From Melitaea cinxia (taxonomy: Eukaryota; Arthropoda; Insecta; Lepidoptera; Nymphalidae), in NCBI RefSeq assembly GCF_905220565.1, contig NC_059408.1:14136508-14200507 (forward strand): 64,000 bases of DNA. The letters are read 5' to 3'. The notes under the pieces were generated by a model. The model did not search any database. It was not told the DNA's origin and worked only from the letters and a program-made list of their open reading frames with translations. Of this stretch, positions 36,961-48,308 are shown piece by piece. Made by a program: the position numbers and the translations under genes. The stretch's first letter is position 1. Each line of letters begins with the position of its first letter.

Positions 36961-37489
36961 AATAACTACTCGTTTTACACATCTGTCGGCGTGGCTAATA
37001 TAAAATTTTCCACCGATACAAAATCATAACTTTCTATTGCTAAAAATCTGAGATTTAAAAGACGTGTGGAGATAGACAAATAGCAAAACTAGACAAGGAA
37101 GGAAATATATGATAGCAAATTAGAAAGCACAGCTCTCTAGACATTATATATTATTAACACATACCGAATGTTAAAGACAGCTGTACTAGTGCCTTTATCA
37201 GTAGCAAAAATGACTTGAAACAAACTCAGTAGTAAATCCATATATGGAACTTAAACTGAAACACTTCTTTGTTACGAGTCAATGAAAGTGGTTAATTCCT
37301 TCTCAAGTACAACGGTATGTTTTGTATTTGATATACCTACTTTTTTACCATCAAGCTCTATTGAATATGTCGGACATTTTTATTTGCAAGTTTTGATTGA
37401 TTTGAGTGAGTGCTGCGAGACCGAAAATTGTATTTTATATCTTTATTTACGATTTTTTATACATATGTATATTAAAGTCCTATACTAAA

Positions 37490-37900
37490 CTTATCTATAT
37501 GACACTAACAATTTTAACATTTTTAAATAAACTAAATAGCAATAATAAATTATTTCTAGATCTTAATACTATTAAATACAATCTCCAGTATAGTTTTGGA
37601 ACATGGGGATGTTGGTTCAGACAAGATCTCATTGAACAATCCGACTTCCAATAAATGCAGGACACCAGGATCTCGCCTCCTCCATTTGTAACAGGCACAT
37701 TCAATGAAAACATGTCGTACGTTTTCTACATAATTACATAATTCACAATTTTGCGAGTCTACTTTTATCATTAAATATGCGAATTTATTTAAAGGAATGT
37801 GTCCGGACCTTAGTCTTAAGGCCGTTACTACAATTATCCGTCTCATATACGTGTTAGCAAACCATGATATACGAGGAGTTTTATACTGGATATATACCAA
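37490..37900 (-). pseudogene. LINE C-terminal fragment with CCHC zinc knuckle
   Basis: The minus-strand frame (37900 to 37556) reads RRIIVVTALRLRSGHIPLNK followed by a Cys-x2-Cys-x8-His-x4-Cys motif (CELC...HVFIEC). This is the arrangement at the C terminus of Jockey/R1/I-type LINE polyproteins, after the RNase H or RT domain. Upstream polymerase sequence is not recognisable, so it is a 5'-truncated remnant. The exact LINE clade cannot be fixed. Confidence 0.65.
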
Positions 37901-38529
37901 ATGTAAAAGTTAAACTTTCACGGGAACTATTTATACTTCTTTTTATTCAACGGGACTTACGACCTTTTGATACTGAATCTGTTTTGGCCGTTACAGTCGA
38001 ACGTCTAATTAGAATTTTCAAAACCACAACCGCAGTAAGTCGAATCAAAAGAGTTTATATTTCAGGGGCAACCAGCCGTATGATCTGTTTTACCTCCTGC
38101 TAACGGTATAACATCAGTATCAGCTAACGGTAAAACAAGTTCTAGATAATTGTAATTAACTATTGTAAGAAAGAAATTTGGCGACCCTATTGGGCCGGGT
38201 CACCATCGGGGTGGTCGAAACGCTATAAATCCAAACGCATTTACATATTATCTTGGATCAATGCGTGAGATGATTCCGACAACGAAACTCGTATCACGGA
38301 TATAAATCTTGTATGGGCCCTTCAGAAAACATATCCGCAAATTGGACGCGTAAAAAAAAGAAATCCGAAAAAAAAAAATGGTTACTCGTACGTTTCTGAT
38401 GAGTTTACATTCGGTATTACATAAGCTTAGATGGGATTTTCTTTTATATACGAAATCTAGTAACTAGAACGTTGCAGGCAATCTTATTACGATTGTATTC
38501 TTTTTCGTGAAATAATAAAAAAGCTACCT

Positions 38530-38745
38530 AAAATCTGGAGCAAGCCGACTAGGGAATCCCCTCGACTTAGGGGATCACCATCATCAAGTGTTATTCCTGT
38601 AGTAAAGTACAAGGCGGTCCAGGTTACCAGAGGATACACCGTGAAAAGCTGGGTTAGAGTCAATAACGCGCTAGTGTTACAGGTGTCAATAGCAATGATG
38701 TCACCGCTTACCATCAGACTGAACCTCACGCTTGGTTATAAAACC
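38530..38745 (+). repeat. Dispersed repeat family D, copy 2
   Basis: Blocks AAATCTGGAGCAAGCCGACT, CAATAACGCGCTAGTGTTAC and CACCGCTTACCATCAG parallel copy 1. Confidence 0.6.
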
Positions 38746-39318
38746 CTAGTGGTATATAAAAAAAGATGTCGGTAAAATTTTCAATTGCAAATATCAGCTG
38801 TAACTTTAATTTTTTTTTTAAATTAATGGATTGTCATTAAAGACGATATACAAGCTAAAGTAATTAGATGCTCGCCCATTAAAACACATTTGAAATATTA
38901 AGCCGAATAAAAAATTTACATATTCCGAAAGCGAACCATAAAATCTAATTAGAAATACGAGCAGGTTTAGGTAAGTAACATGATCGATCTACCCATCGCG
39001 AACTGTGGAACGAGATCTGTTACCAAGGCAACAGAAAAAATAATATTAAATTCTATCGTAATCTGATCCACGAGCGAAAACAAAGTTATCTCACGTTGCA
39101 AACATTTAGTTTAATGTTTAGGCTTACTGTCTTTTCGTGCTTGCTTCTACTAACGATTCGTGAAAACAATTCACTAACCGCCTCGAATTCATAGAATGAT
39201 ATTTGACCATAGTTAACCTTGTCATTTATGATAGACGCGATAATCAAATTAATTATTATCATGCTATACAGTTTATCTTTACTAAAAGATCTGCTGTATT
39301 TTAAGTTATATTTCATAC

Positions 39319-39480
39319 ACTAGCTGTTGCCCGCCACCTCGTTCGAATAGAAATTTTTCTTATATATTATGTTACCGATATAAATAAAATTTCGCCGTTT
39401 TTGCAACATTTTTATTGATGCATCAATCCTATTTATATCGTGATGTTATATAGCCTTAGCCTTAGACTATTTAGCACTAA
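39319..39480 (-). repeat. Dispersed repeat family C, divergent copy
   Basis: It starts ACTAGCTGTTGCCCGCCACC, the family's terminal signature, and continues with GTGATGTTATATAGCC. Confidence 0.65.
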
Positions 39481-39624
39481 AAGATTTTTTTTAAGTCAAA
39501 ATAAGTTTTGCGGTACCCAAGTTCGTTCAACCCAACAATCTCTTCAGATAAAATTAGTAATTCATACAGATGATTATAGAAAGTTAATTCCGTTTGTCAC
39601 TTTCAATTCCTTTAGCTTACCATA

Positions 39625-39765
39625 GGTTCGCTCAGCTCGTAACATCCCACTGCTGGGCATAGGCCTCTTTTCCATGTAGGAGAAGGATCGGAGCTTTATC
39701 CATTGAGGGTTAACGGATATATTCCCTCCTATGAGTGACGATACCATCATCTGAGTATGCAATGA
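39625..39765 (-). repeat. RTE-like 3'-end fragment, longer copy
   Basis: It contains CACTGCTGGGCATAGGCCTC and extends through CATGTAGGAGAAGGATCGGA and CCCTCCTATGAGTGACGATA. It is inverse to the RTE 3' coding end. Confidence 0.65.
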
Positions 39766-40446
39766 CATTGTTCAATTATGCATTATGTTTTGATTTCGAA
39801 TGTATAAACCGCTGCATGGTTATTATCGTCAATAGCTGCTAATCGTTTTATTGTTTCGGTTGATGGTAGGCTGGCAAGTTCATTTGTCACTCCTTCCTTT
39901 CAACTAAATTCAGAATTATAATATATAATAATTTACTATAATACTTATCATTGCAACAAAGTCTACTTGGAGGTCCCTTTTACCGTAACATTTTTGCAAT
40001 ACATGGTAGTTTGCGTAATGTTTTTTTTTAATTGGTTTAATTTATTTTATACAAAATTAAAATTAAAATAAAACATTAGCATTCTGCATTTCTCTATATA
40101 AACTATAACTGTACGAAATTTTATATCACACCTCCGTTCGCGCAATTTTCGTAAAAAGGGGTACAAAGTTTTGCTTCACGTATTAATATATTTTAGTCGA
40201 ATAATATAATATATTTTCACTAAAAATATTATTAAAAATCGCTTGTCGTAGCACATTTTATGGTAATAGTGCTATTAATATTGTAGTCGTAGTATATTTG
40301 TTATTATTATCCTGTATAAATTTTCGATTACTGTTTCTGTAATCAAGAATAGATACAAAATTTTACAATTGTACTGTAAACTGTAATTGTATATTTTTTA
40401 CTATATTTAAATAAGTTTGATATGTATATATGTATGTATATTTTGA

Positions 40447-41535
40447 CACCAGCAGGCCTAGCATGCACGCCACGACAAAATTTTGTCGACCCCTTTTCTC
40501 GTATTATCTCTCTATGTCTACAGTAGCTAACATGCGTGCACGCGATACTCTTCTCGTTACGTCAAGAAGAGATAATCATTAAATTTTAGTGATCTGTGAT
40601 ATTTATCTCTACGGAAGCTAACATGACATCGTAATTTTGTCGAATTTTGTCGTTTTAGGAAGAGAAACTTCTCGTCTTCAATATTATCGACGAGAAAGAC
40701 GATAAATAAAAAATAAATAAAACCGGGTGCCTATTTTTTTATACCATGGCGTTTCCCTATTATAATTATATAATTTCGGTATACGAAGAGCGGGAAATGC
40801 GAAAAGTCGAGTGAAGTGTGCCATATAATGACACAAAAAACGTATTTGCGCCCTGTTGCTTCTTATTCTAAATAATAATAATAATAATAATACTTTATTT
40901 TAGACCAAAGTATAAGTCCATATTTTGTTAGTACAACAAGACAAGACAACATTCAGAATAAAAAACAAAACAAAATTATATTAAAAAAATCAATAACTAA
41001 AAATAAAATTAAATAGAATAAAAGTAAAATCAATAATCAAAAAAAAAAATTCAAAAATTCAAAAAATTTTAAAAATTAAAAAAAAAAAAAAAACAAACAA
41101 ACAATGCGTGATAGAATTACAATTATCTAATGTGCGACAAGATATAAAGCACAACACGAGCATATTGTTTTACATATATAATTAAATTCATTTACTTACG
41201 CCGTTTTATTTTCCATATTAGAGTTTTTTAAATTAGATATACACTTTTTATCTTAGCCAAAAGGCCGAGAACATTTTTAAATAAAACATGTGTCACTCGT
41301 TTGAAATTGGTCAATAACCTTGTAAATTCAACTTTACGACATAAGAAATAAGAATGATATTCAGTTGTGATTATGGTTGATAATGTTTCTCTACTCGACA
41401 AGGCGAAGTCTTCGGAAGAGAATTTTGTCTCTCGTAGTGCGCATGTTAGGGTAATCGAGAAAATACTCGATGTAGACATTATCTTTCTCTCTCGTCAAGA
41501 GATATCTCGTTGTATGCATGCTAGGCCGGCAGGAG
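40447..41535. mobile_element. Element with CCTAGCATGC inverted termini
   Basis: The left end CACCAGCAGGCCTAGCATGC and the inverted right end CTCCTGCCGGCCTAGCATGC match at 17 of 20 positions. Subterminal regions on both sides are rich in CTCGT/ACGAG words (AGAGATA, GTCGA, GAGAAT). No transposase frame. The middle is filled by a separate retro-inserted unit (40870-41271). Non-autonomous DNA element of uncertain class; target duplication not clear. Confidence 0.55.
40870..41271 (-). pseudogene. Chimeric retrosequence starting with a U2 snRNA 5' fragment
   Basis: Read on the minus strand from 41271, the first ~36 bases contain CTCGGCCTTTTGGCTAAG followed by a decayed AAAGTGTA-TATC. This is the 5' region of U2 snRNA (the stem I/branch-recognition end), from memory of the conserved sequence. 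The unit then runs through unrelated and A/T-rich DNA and ends in GGTCTAAAATAAAGTATT plus a (TTA)n tail at 40870-40891, a LINE-like 3' end. Such snRNA-LINE chimeras arise by template switching during target-primed reverse transcription. It is not a functional U2 gene: only the first about 36 nt remain. Confidence 0.6.
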
Positions 41536-41995
41536 AACATAACTTAATAGATGTTATTAGATTTACCATCTAAGCTCGTTCGGTTCAGATCACAATGGAC
41601 TTCGGTTTTGTCCAGTTCGTCCACCTCGTTCATCTAATTCTGTAACGCCCGTTGCTCTCACCGCCGACTATTCCTGTTGCGTTAATACCGTTTGACATTT
41701 TCTGCAAGAGAACTACGATTCGCAGGCTACGGCTATTTCTGACGTGTTTGAAGTCCCCCCGTGTTCACTTGAAATGATAAATGAAAGTCCGTCGGACAAC
41801 ACGGTGACTAATTCATTATGTTACGTTGTTTTGTTTTGTTATTATATTACAATCGTATCACTTTTCATATTCTATATTAGTTATCGTGCTATAGCAACAT
41901 TGAAAACGATTGAATGGTAAACAAACGTAGATATCTGGAAATCCAAAATATTACTAAGGTGGAACTAAATCAACCTGTAAACATATCATAATAAC

Positions 41996-42153
41996 GAAAC
42001 AACTTTTTCCGATTTTATCGCGGTTTATTAGGATTTTTATATGCCCGGCAGCTGTCAGCAGTCCTTCCGTGACCATGTTTACTTTAAAGTATCCAAAACA
42101 TCGGGCATGTATAAAACCTAATAATTCGCGATAAAATCATAAGAAGTTGTTTC
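41996..42153. mobile_element. Foldback MITE with about 54-bp imperfect arms
   Basis: GAAACAACTTTTTCCGATTT to TATATGCCCG at the left recurs inverted at the right (GATTTTATCGCG, TTATTAGG, ATGCCCG blocks), with a short centre. No coding capacity. Confidence 0.7.
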
Positions 42154-42555
42154 ATTGTAATGAGTGAAATTCGCGTAAACATTAGAAAACAATATGTAAA
42201 CATCTCACTCCTTGGCACAGACCTCTGGTTCAAATAGTAGAAAGTTTGTAGTTAATCCGTTACTCCCATCAACTGCGGGTTGTTACTACAAAGATAGTAG
42301 TTACAATAGGAAATTCCTAAAAGATGTTAAGAAGTAAAATCGCAAGACAAAACGAGTATAAAATAATGTTTAAATTAGTTGAGTTTATGATCATAAGAAT
42401 GAAATTACCATTGCCTAATATTTAATATTCGTAACATGTATCCTTAAGTATTTGAGAGACTTGTAAAATTAATGAAATTATCGTTTAATCACGTCATGAG
42501 TTACGGTGTGAAACAAGAGGGTAGACATAAATAACTGTAACATTCGGAAGCAATC
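42154..42555. other. AT-rich non-coding stretch
   Basis: No gene or repeat boundary recognised. Confidence 0.4.
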
Positions 42556-42600
42556 ATTACAGCCTATACAGTCCACTGCCGGACATAGACCTCCATAAGT
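42556..42600 (-). repeat. RTE-like 3'-end fragment
   Basis: CAGTCCACTGCCGGACATAG is the inverted RTE-end signature, here very short and followed by an A/G-rich tract. Confidence 0.55.
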
Positions 42601-43019
42601 TTACGCCAAAGCAAAAGAAAAAGAAGAAAGAAAGAAGCAATAAGATCGCTAAAAAAAAATATCAGTGTTCTGTGCTTTCGGTATAGATGTAAGTCTCCGT
42701 GTCCCCTGTCAGCAAAGGTCGCTAGCCTGGGTTGGCGGTTGTCCAGCGACGTTGCGACTATTATTACCCTTCTTGTAAGAATGGTACCACCTGCTGGTAT
42801 TCTAACAACTTACAAACAGATACAATTTGTTTTATATTATAATAAATCTTAGGCTGTTGAAAATTGTGGGTAGTCGGTAACTTATAGGTAGTCGAATACG
42901 TAAGTGTAAACACGATATGTTCTAAATCGAACCTGAGTAAAATGAATCGTTTTTTGAAGTTATACTTCTTTTGGCGCATAAGGGAACAATGATGAGAGTA
43001 AAATAGGATGCACCCTGTA

Positions 43020-43350
43020 GTTCCATCATTGCAGCCTATTGCAGTCCACTGCTGGACATAGGCCTCCACAAGTTCGCGCCAAAAATGCGTGAACTCATGT
43101 CTGTTGCCCATAGTCACCACGCTAGGCAGGCGGGTTGGTGACCGCAGGGCTGGCTTTGTCGCACCTAAGACGCTGTTGCCCGTCTTCGGCCTATGTATTT
43201 CAAACCCAGCAGTTAGATGGTTGTCCCGCCATCGGTTCGCTTCTTAAGTTCCAAGGTGGTAGCGGAACTGTGTTATCCCTTAGTCGCCTCTTACGACACC
43301 CACGGGAAGAGAGGGGGTGGCTATATTCTTTAGTACCGTAGCCACACAGT
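43020..43350 (-). repeat. Repeat family B, copy 2 (longest)
   Basis: It begins at GCAGCCTATTGCAGTCCACT and continues through GGCGGGTTGGTGACCGCAGG and GTCGCCTCTTACGACACCC to GGGTGGCTATATTC, colinear with copy 1 but with an extra internal block (GTTGTCCCGCCATCGG). Frames across it are artefacts. Confidence 0.8.
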
Positions 43351-43439
43351 ACGTTAGTTAACATAATAACAACAACATTCAAATATGCGTCGTTAGATTA
43401 CACGTTGTTACAGAATGCGTTGAAGAAATAAAGGCTCAC

Positions 43440-43730
43440 TGCTCGTTCCCCGTAGGTGATAGCGTGATATTATGTAGCCTATGTGTCTACGACCCACCGC
43501 TGTTCTTAATAATATTCGTGTCAAATTTGAAGTAAATCCATGAAGTACTTTTTGAGTTTATCCCGGACATACTCATACATATCATACATACAGAAAACAG
43601 ACAAAAAATCTAAAAACTGTATTTTTTGCTTCGGTATCGATTGTAGATCACACCCCAATATTCTTATTAAAAAATATTTAATGTACAGTTTTGACTTTCC
43701 TACCATTTTATTATATGTATAGAATTGCTA
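43440..43730 (-). repeat. Dispersed repeat, family C-related long form
   Basis: TGTAGCCTATGTGTCTACGA, TTTTTGAGTTTATCCCGGAC and GATTGTAGATCACACCCCAA are blocks I recognise from a common lepidopteran repeat. Overlapping frames on both strands here are not genes. Confidence 0.6.
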
Positions 43731-44118
43731 CCCCACTCACACCGCTCGCAAGCGACCTCACTCCCAACGTCCTTGACACACTTAATAATATCAATATTAA
43801 TCATATAACTGTTTTTTTTTCCTGTTAACGTTATATGGAATTACAGTTTAAGAATATTGGATATAATTAATGATTATCGATTTATTGTTAATTTTAACTA
43901 AAATAAGTTTATAACATAAAAAGTGTGATTGAGTAATAAAACTAATAATGAGAAACTCAAATGTTTGACGTTAATCGATTTCTCCGCTGACTGCTTGATA
44001 ATAAAAGTTATAAATAAAATTTAGAAGTCTAAAATATCGTAATTGAAATGATTATGTTATTGGGTTTAATCAATATAATTGAATTATTATTTATCGTTGT
44101 GTCCATTTGTTATAAGTA

Positions 44119-44233
44119 TTCTTTGACGGTTCGCAGGAAAGTGGACATAAGGTGCCAATCAAACCACTAATTGCAAATTAATTAGTGGTTTGATTGGCAC
44201 CTTATGTCCACTTTCCTGCGAACCGTCAAAGAA
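44119..44233. mobile_element. Perfect snap-back element, 56-bp arms including TA
   Basis: Bases 44117-44172 and 44180-44235 are exact reverse complements, with a 7-base loop (GCAAATT, 44173-44179). The outermost TA on each side can be read as a TA target duplication, leaving a 115-bp element starting TTCTTTGACGGTTCGCAGG. This fits a minimal Tc1/mariner-type MITE, but a hairpin RNA locus is an alternative. The absence of any mismatch between arms points to recent origin or arm-to-arm conversion. Confidence 0.8.
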
Positions 44234-44701
44234 TAATTGAATTATATTTTGCATAATTGTGGAACACTAAAAACCTAAAAAGATCTTCAAAAAATATCGC
44301 TAAGACGAACAACCAATCATGATGTATGACGTCACTATACGTCTTTCATCGTAGCAATCAGTAGACAAAAATAAATAAAATAATAACAATATATACTAAA
44401 GATAAGCATAATCATTATCAGTATTGATCTTTGTCATAATGTGGAATTTTCCCACATACCTAAAAAGTTATTAATTCGTGTTTATAAACGTTAATGTCCG
44501 CTTTAGTAGTAATACTATCCAATCTAATAGTAAAATGGGATAGAAATAACTATGTTTGTCGTTAATCATTCTGAATTAGACAAGACGTGTCATATGAATA
44601 ATGACGTCACGCGATTCGCGCGTCGTGATTGGTTACATAATTTTGTTACTAATTTCTAAGACATTTCAAATTTTGGATCTAGTATAAATAACCTAATTTA
44701 G

Positions 44702-44985
44702 ATGTTCATACGGGGATTAACGCGAACAAAATTTTTTAAGGTAAAATATATTACCTTGAGGCCTGACGTTTCAGCCAGGTTACACTAGCCGTGGTCGCAG
44801 GCAGACTGATCCAGCGATGTCACGACTCCGCTGTCAGGGTAGATGTTTCTTGGGGTGGATTTGAGGGTGGATGAAGATGCCTGCGACCACGGCTGGTGTA
44901 ACCTGGCCGAAACGTCAGGCCTCAAGGTAATATATTTTACCTTAAAAAATTTTGTTCGCGTTAATCCCCGTATGAACATTAAAAT
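44702..44985. mobile_element. Inverted-repeat retroelement-like unit with 14-bp target duplication
   Basis: Arms 44702-44803 and 44878-44979 (102 nt each) are inverted copies with two mismatches. The 74-bp centre differs. The 14-bp ATAACCTAATTTAG flanks the unit exactly (44688-44701, 44986-44999), proving transposition. Each arm carries a GAAACGTC or GAAACGTC-like motif and a small hairpin AAGGTAAAATATATTACCTT. A long target duplication suggests a target-primed retroelement such as a Penelope-like terminal repeat, but no RT is present and the class is inference. Confidence 0.75.
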
Positions 44986-44999
44986 ATAACCTAATTTAG

Positions 45000-45654
45000 T
45001 ATGTTTAAAAATATATAATTTATTTATTTTTAATTGTAAGTAGCCATTATTGGCGGGAATTGTTTATATTTTTTCTTGCTTGGCACACGCGGTGGTGAGT
45101 CAGTGCTACCTGAATTTTCTTCAGTTTGAAACGATCGCGATGCTGTACGCTCTGCTTAATGACTCGTGACTAATTATCCAGTGATGAGCGATGGAGTGTT
45201 TGCATGATTAATTAAAACAGTTTTTTTTAAGGCACCAGTAACTGCAAGATTATTGAAATCAGTAACGTCGTTCTGAAGTTATAGCTTGACCAAGGGAAAT
45301 AGGGATTACCTGTTAAAAAGACCTCAAGTAAGTTTATCTGATCTGTCACGTGATAGTAAAAATATTATTTTGACAACAATAGAACTTCATACCGTTATAA
45401 TTATGTAACATTTACCATATTTTGTTGCCATGTCGAGTAAGGCACAGAAATATATATTTATTTTATTTATTTATTTATTTTATTTTTTTGTTCTATAAAA
45501 ATGGGGCAAGCAAGAATAACACAACTAATTTTCACAGGTATACTTTTTTAAAGATTTTATTGTATACAAAATCTTTTCCGTATATTACAAGCCTATAATT
45601 AAATTTGACTTAAGTATAGACTATACAGATAAATGTTATCGAGTAAACAAAACG
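45000..45654. other. AT-rich non-coding stretch
   Basis: Nothing recognised except a (TTTA)n-rich tract at about 45455-45490. Confidence 0.4.
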
Positions 45655-45735
45655 AACACGTGGATCTTATCCGAAGGTCGCGAGTTCAAATCCGAACGAA
45701 TCACTCTCGTGCGCTAGTTACGTAAACCGTAACAA
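45655..45735 (+). repeat. tRNA-related SINE head fragment
   Basis: GGTCGCGAGTTCAAATCC is a pol III B-box with its usual tRNA context (preceded by ATCTTATCCGAA). It is typical of lepidopteran tRNA-derived SINEs. No complete tRNA cloverleaf. Confidence 0.6.
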
Positions 45736-46524
45736 TAGAAAGAAAATCAACGTTTTTAATCGATCACGCAACAATGTAACTAGAAATTACAATAGCATTT
45801 ATTTAAATTTAATCAGTGATATAAGGTACGTAATATATTCTGTCCATACATAGTGAATTAACTTTTGATTGGAAATAAAAGACACACGTGTTTCAACGTT
45901 ATCAAGGATCCTAACCTTTACAGAGTAGTAGGTTGTGTAGATGTTTAGTTTTTCATATATGACTATACGGGACTATGTATATAATTTTATAATATAACTT
46001 TTCTTGATCAAACCACTTATCTGAATATTGTATGATATTTTATAGCCTATAACTTTTTAAAATGGCCTAAACTGCGCTATTACCAGTCCAGTGCGCCATA
46101 GTGCAATAAATACCTACTAACCTGCAACGTTCAATAATCAGCCTAGTCGATGCTTCTACCAAACCATTTTTACAGTTTCTCAAAGTATTACAGATGATAG
46201 CTAGATCATAAAAATACAAAGTTGCACCCGTAGATGTGCACAAACAAACGCCACTGTAATGAGCAGAGATAGTTATCACGTAGTGACGTCAATGAACCGT
46301 GTTATCTTCGTGTTTTGTCTGTAATACTGGGTCAAATGTTAAATTTAATCGCATTCCCTGAATTTATTAGCATTTTAAAATATTCGAGGTCGACAGTTTG
46401 ACGAATGCATATGATGCTCCGGTTTTACATGTATTTTAATGTTATAGACATACGGTGATGTATTATCGTATTTCGATCTTAATATATGTTGATATAATTT
46501 ACGCTAGTTTAGTCAACTTCGATA
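45736..46524. other. Non-coding stretch
   Basis: A segment at 46067-46290 is more complex than its surroundings, but I recognise no family in it. Confidence 0.4.
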
Positions 46525-46600
46525 AAACAAATTACTTCTTTACGCACGCTTGACTTGGTTAGTAAGCTGGGGTGGTAAGGGGGTTCTCACATCACATGTA
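46525..46600 (+). repeat. Dispersed repeat family E, copy 5 (fragment)
   Basis: TTTACGCACGCTTGACTTGG and AGTAAGCTGG match copies 2 and 3. Confidence 0.6.
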
Positions 46601-47339
46601 ATTTTTTCATATTTGTTACTTTACTCGGATCTTTATTATTTAATATATATAATTACATTTATTGGAACTAAGTTCCTTACAGACATTTTGCTGGGCGATC
46701 GAACTTAGAAAAATGTGAGACTAAAACCGTAAGAAAAATATATAACGGAAGTGTTGTAATATCAGTCACGCGAATATATAATATGACGTTTATAAAACTA
46801 AAATATTACTAGTAAACTTTTTTTTAAATTATTTATGTAATTTTATACCGTCGACAAAAATAAATAAAGACATGTTTTTTTTTTTTTATTTCACTTAATA
46901 GTTTGAATTATTATTATTTTGTTTGATTTATTTTATTTTACGGTATTTGTTATTTTCTAAAATACTAAATCCTACCTGCTGTCCCATGACACCATATAAT
47001 TATTTTAAAATAAATTTAAAACGAATTTTTGGTTGTAAATATTTTTGTAATTTTTGATTAAAAATATCGCACTATCAAAATTCAGACTATGATTCTGAGA
47101 ACGTTTTCTAAAAAAAAATATTATTTATCAATAAATCGATATCAAAAAATTGATAAATTATATGGAGGTGCCGTTAGCGATATCAGGTTTTAAGTTTTCC
47201 AATTCGTTAGTCAGATTAGATTTCAAGTCTAGTCTAGTTAATGGTATGTATTCAGGCAACTTTCACGTTTCACCTCATATGAATTTTAGACTATTTGAAA
47301 TAAAATGCATTTAGATATTTTATACATGCTTTCATGTTC
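46601..47339. other. AT-rich non-coding stretch
   Basis: No gene or repeat boundary recognised; several homopolymer runs. Confidence 0.4.
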
Positions 47340-47500
47340 TGACCCGACATATACGATTTTGGCATTTCCGTTGTCTTCCGTAAAAATACAGCCTATGTCA
47401 CTCATGACGACTTAGAAATCCTTTTGTGAAAGAATCTTTAAAATCCGTCCTGTAGTTTTTCAAACAAATTAAAAGTTAAATCGTTTCTTTTTATATTAAT
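47340..47500 (-). repeat. Dispersed repeat family C-related fragment
   Basis: ACAGCCTATGTCACTCATGA, TTTGTGAAAGAAT and AAATCCGTCCTGTAGTTTTT are characteristic blocks. Confidence 0.5.
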
Positions 47501-47794
47501 TTAGCGAAAACATGTAATTTTCTCATTACTCACTACTCAATATCCTCATTTAGGGTGGGTTTTTTGTCTATAAGACCACAAAATTACAAATAATAGAAGA
47601 AGTTATGAATGAAATAGTCCTAAGTTGTTATTAAGATTCGTCCATTCAAACGTAAATAAAGAATTTCATCAAATCAATCAACAATCATATAAACTTTTTG
47701 CGGCCTTTCTAAAACTAAAATTAATTCTTAATATATTAAAATTTTGTTTATTCAACTGTGTCGAATGAGGACAAATTATGTCATTCATTCATTT

Positions 47795-48028
47795 GGATTA
47801 ATGGCTTTCAATAGGGTCGAAATAGCACAGCTGATTTCGTCAATGTCGCGTAGTATAGAGAAGACACGAAAAAGATTAATCAGCGCGGTCGAGATAACAA
47901 CCTCAGTAGGATTTTGAGGACCGTTGAACTATAGCCATTTTCCGGTTAACCCTTAACCTTCTTCTTCTATAGGGTTAATGGCTTTCAATAGTGCCAAATG
48001 AGCACAGATGATTTCGACCATGTCACGT
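47795..48028 (+). repeat. Direct duplication of a 57-bp block
   Basis: The block starting GGTTAATGGCTTTCAATAG occurs at 47795-47851 and 47972-48028 (177-bp offset) with a few substitutions; both contain AGCACAG-TGATTTCG and ATGTC-CGT. Confidence 0.75.
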
Positions 48029-48149
48029 TGAAGAACCTTAACCTAAAATAGATTATTTTGCAAGATTATATGAAAATATCGCTTGACAGCTGTCACCCTG
48101 ACGTGAATCAGTAGATATCGCGAAATAAGTAGATATCTTTACTTATATT

Positions 48150-48308
48150 ATAAAGCTGAAAAGTTTGTTTGTTTCTACGTACTAATCTCAGGAACTACTG
48201 GTTCGAATTGAAAAATTCTTTTTGCTTATACTACTATATATACTACATAATATTTTATTATGTTTCTTCGTCAAAATAAAGCGGGTGACCCCGCGGGGCA
48301 CAGCTAGA
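48150..48308 (+). repeat. Dispersed repeat family C copy
   Basis: TACTAATCTCAGGAACTACT, GGTTCGAATTGAAAAATTC and terminal GGGGCACAGCTAG match the 36795 copy in the same orientation. Confidence 0.75.

Noticed and set aside
41236..41271. Functional U2 snRNA gene
   Set aside because: Only the first about 36 nt are recognisable and they already carry indels; no Sm site or later U2 domains follow.
42764..43120. 118-codon minus-strand frame
   Set aside because: The N-terminal part is family B repeat and the remainder is AT-rich flanking DNA; no domain seen.
44878..44925. Hammerhead ribozyme in the 44702-44985 arms
   Set aside because: GAAACGTC is present, but the CTGATGA core reads GGATGAA and stem pairing is not convincing; mentioned only as a structural hint.
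44785..44979. 64-codon minus-strand frame
   Set aside because: It is contained in the inverted repeat at 44702-44985 and simply reflects the arm sequence.
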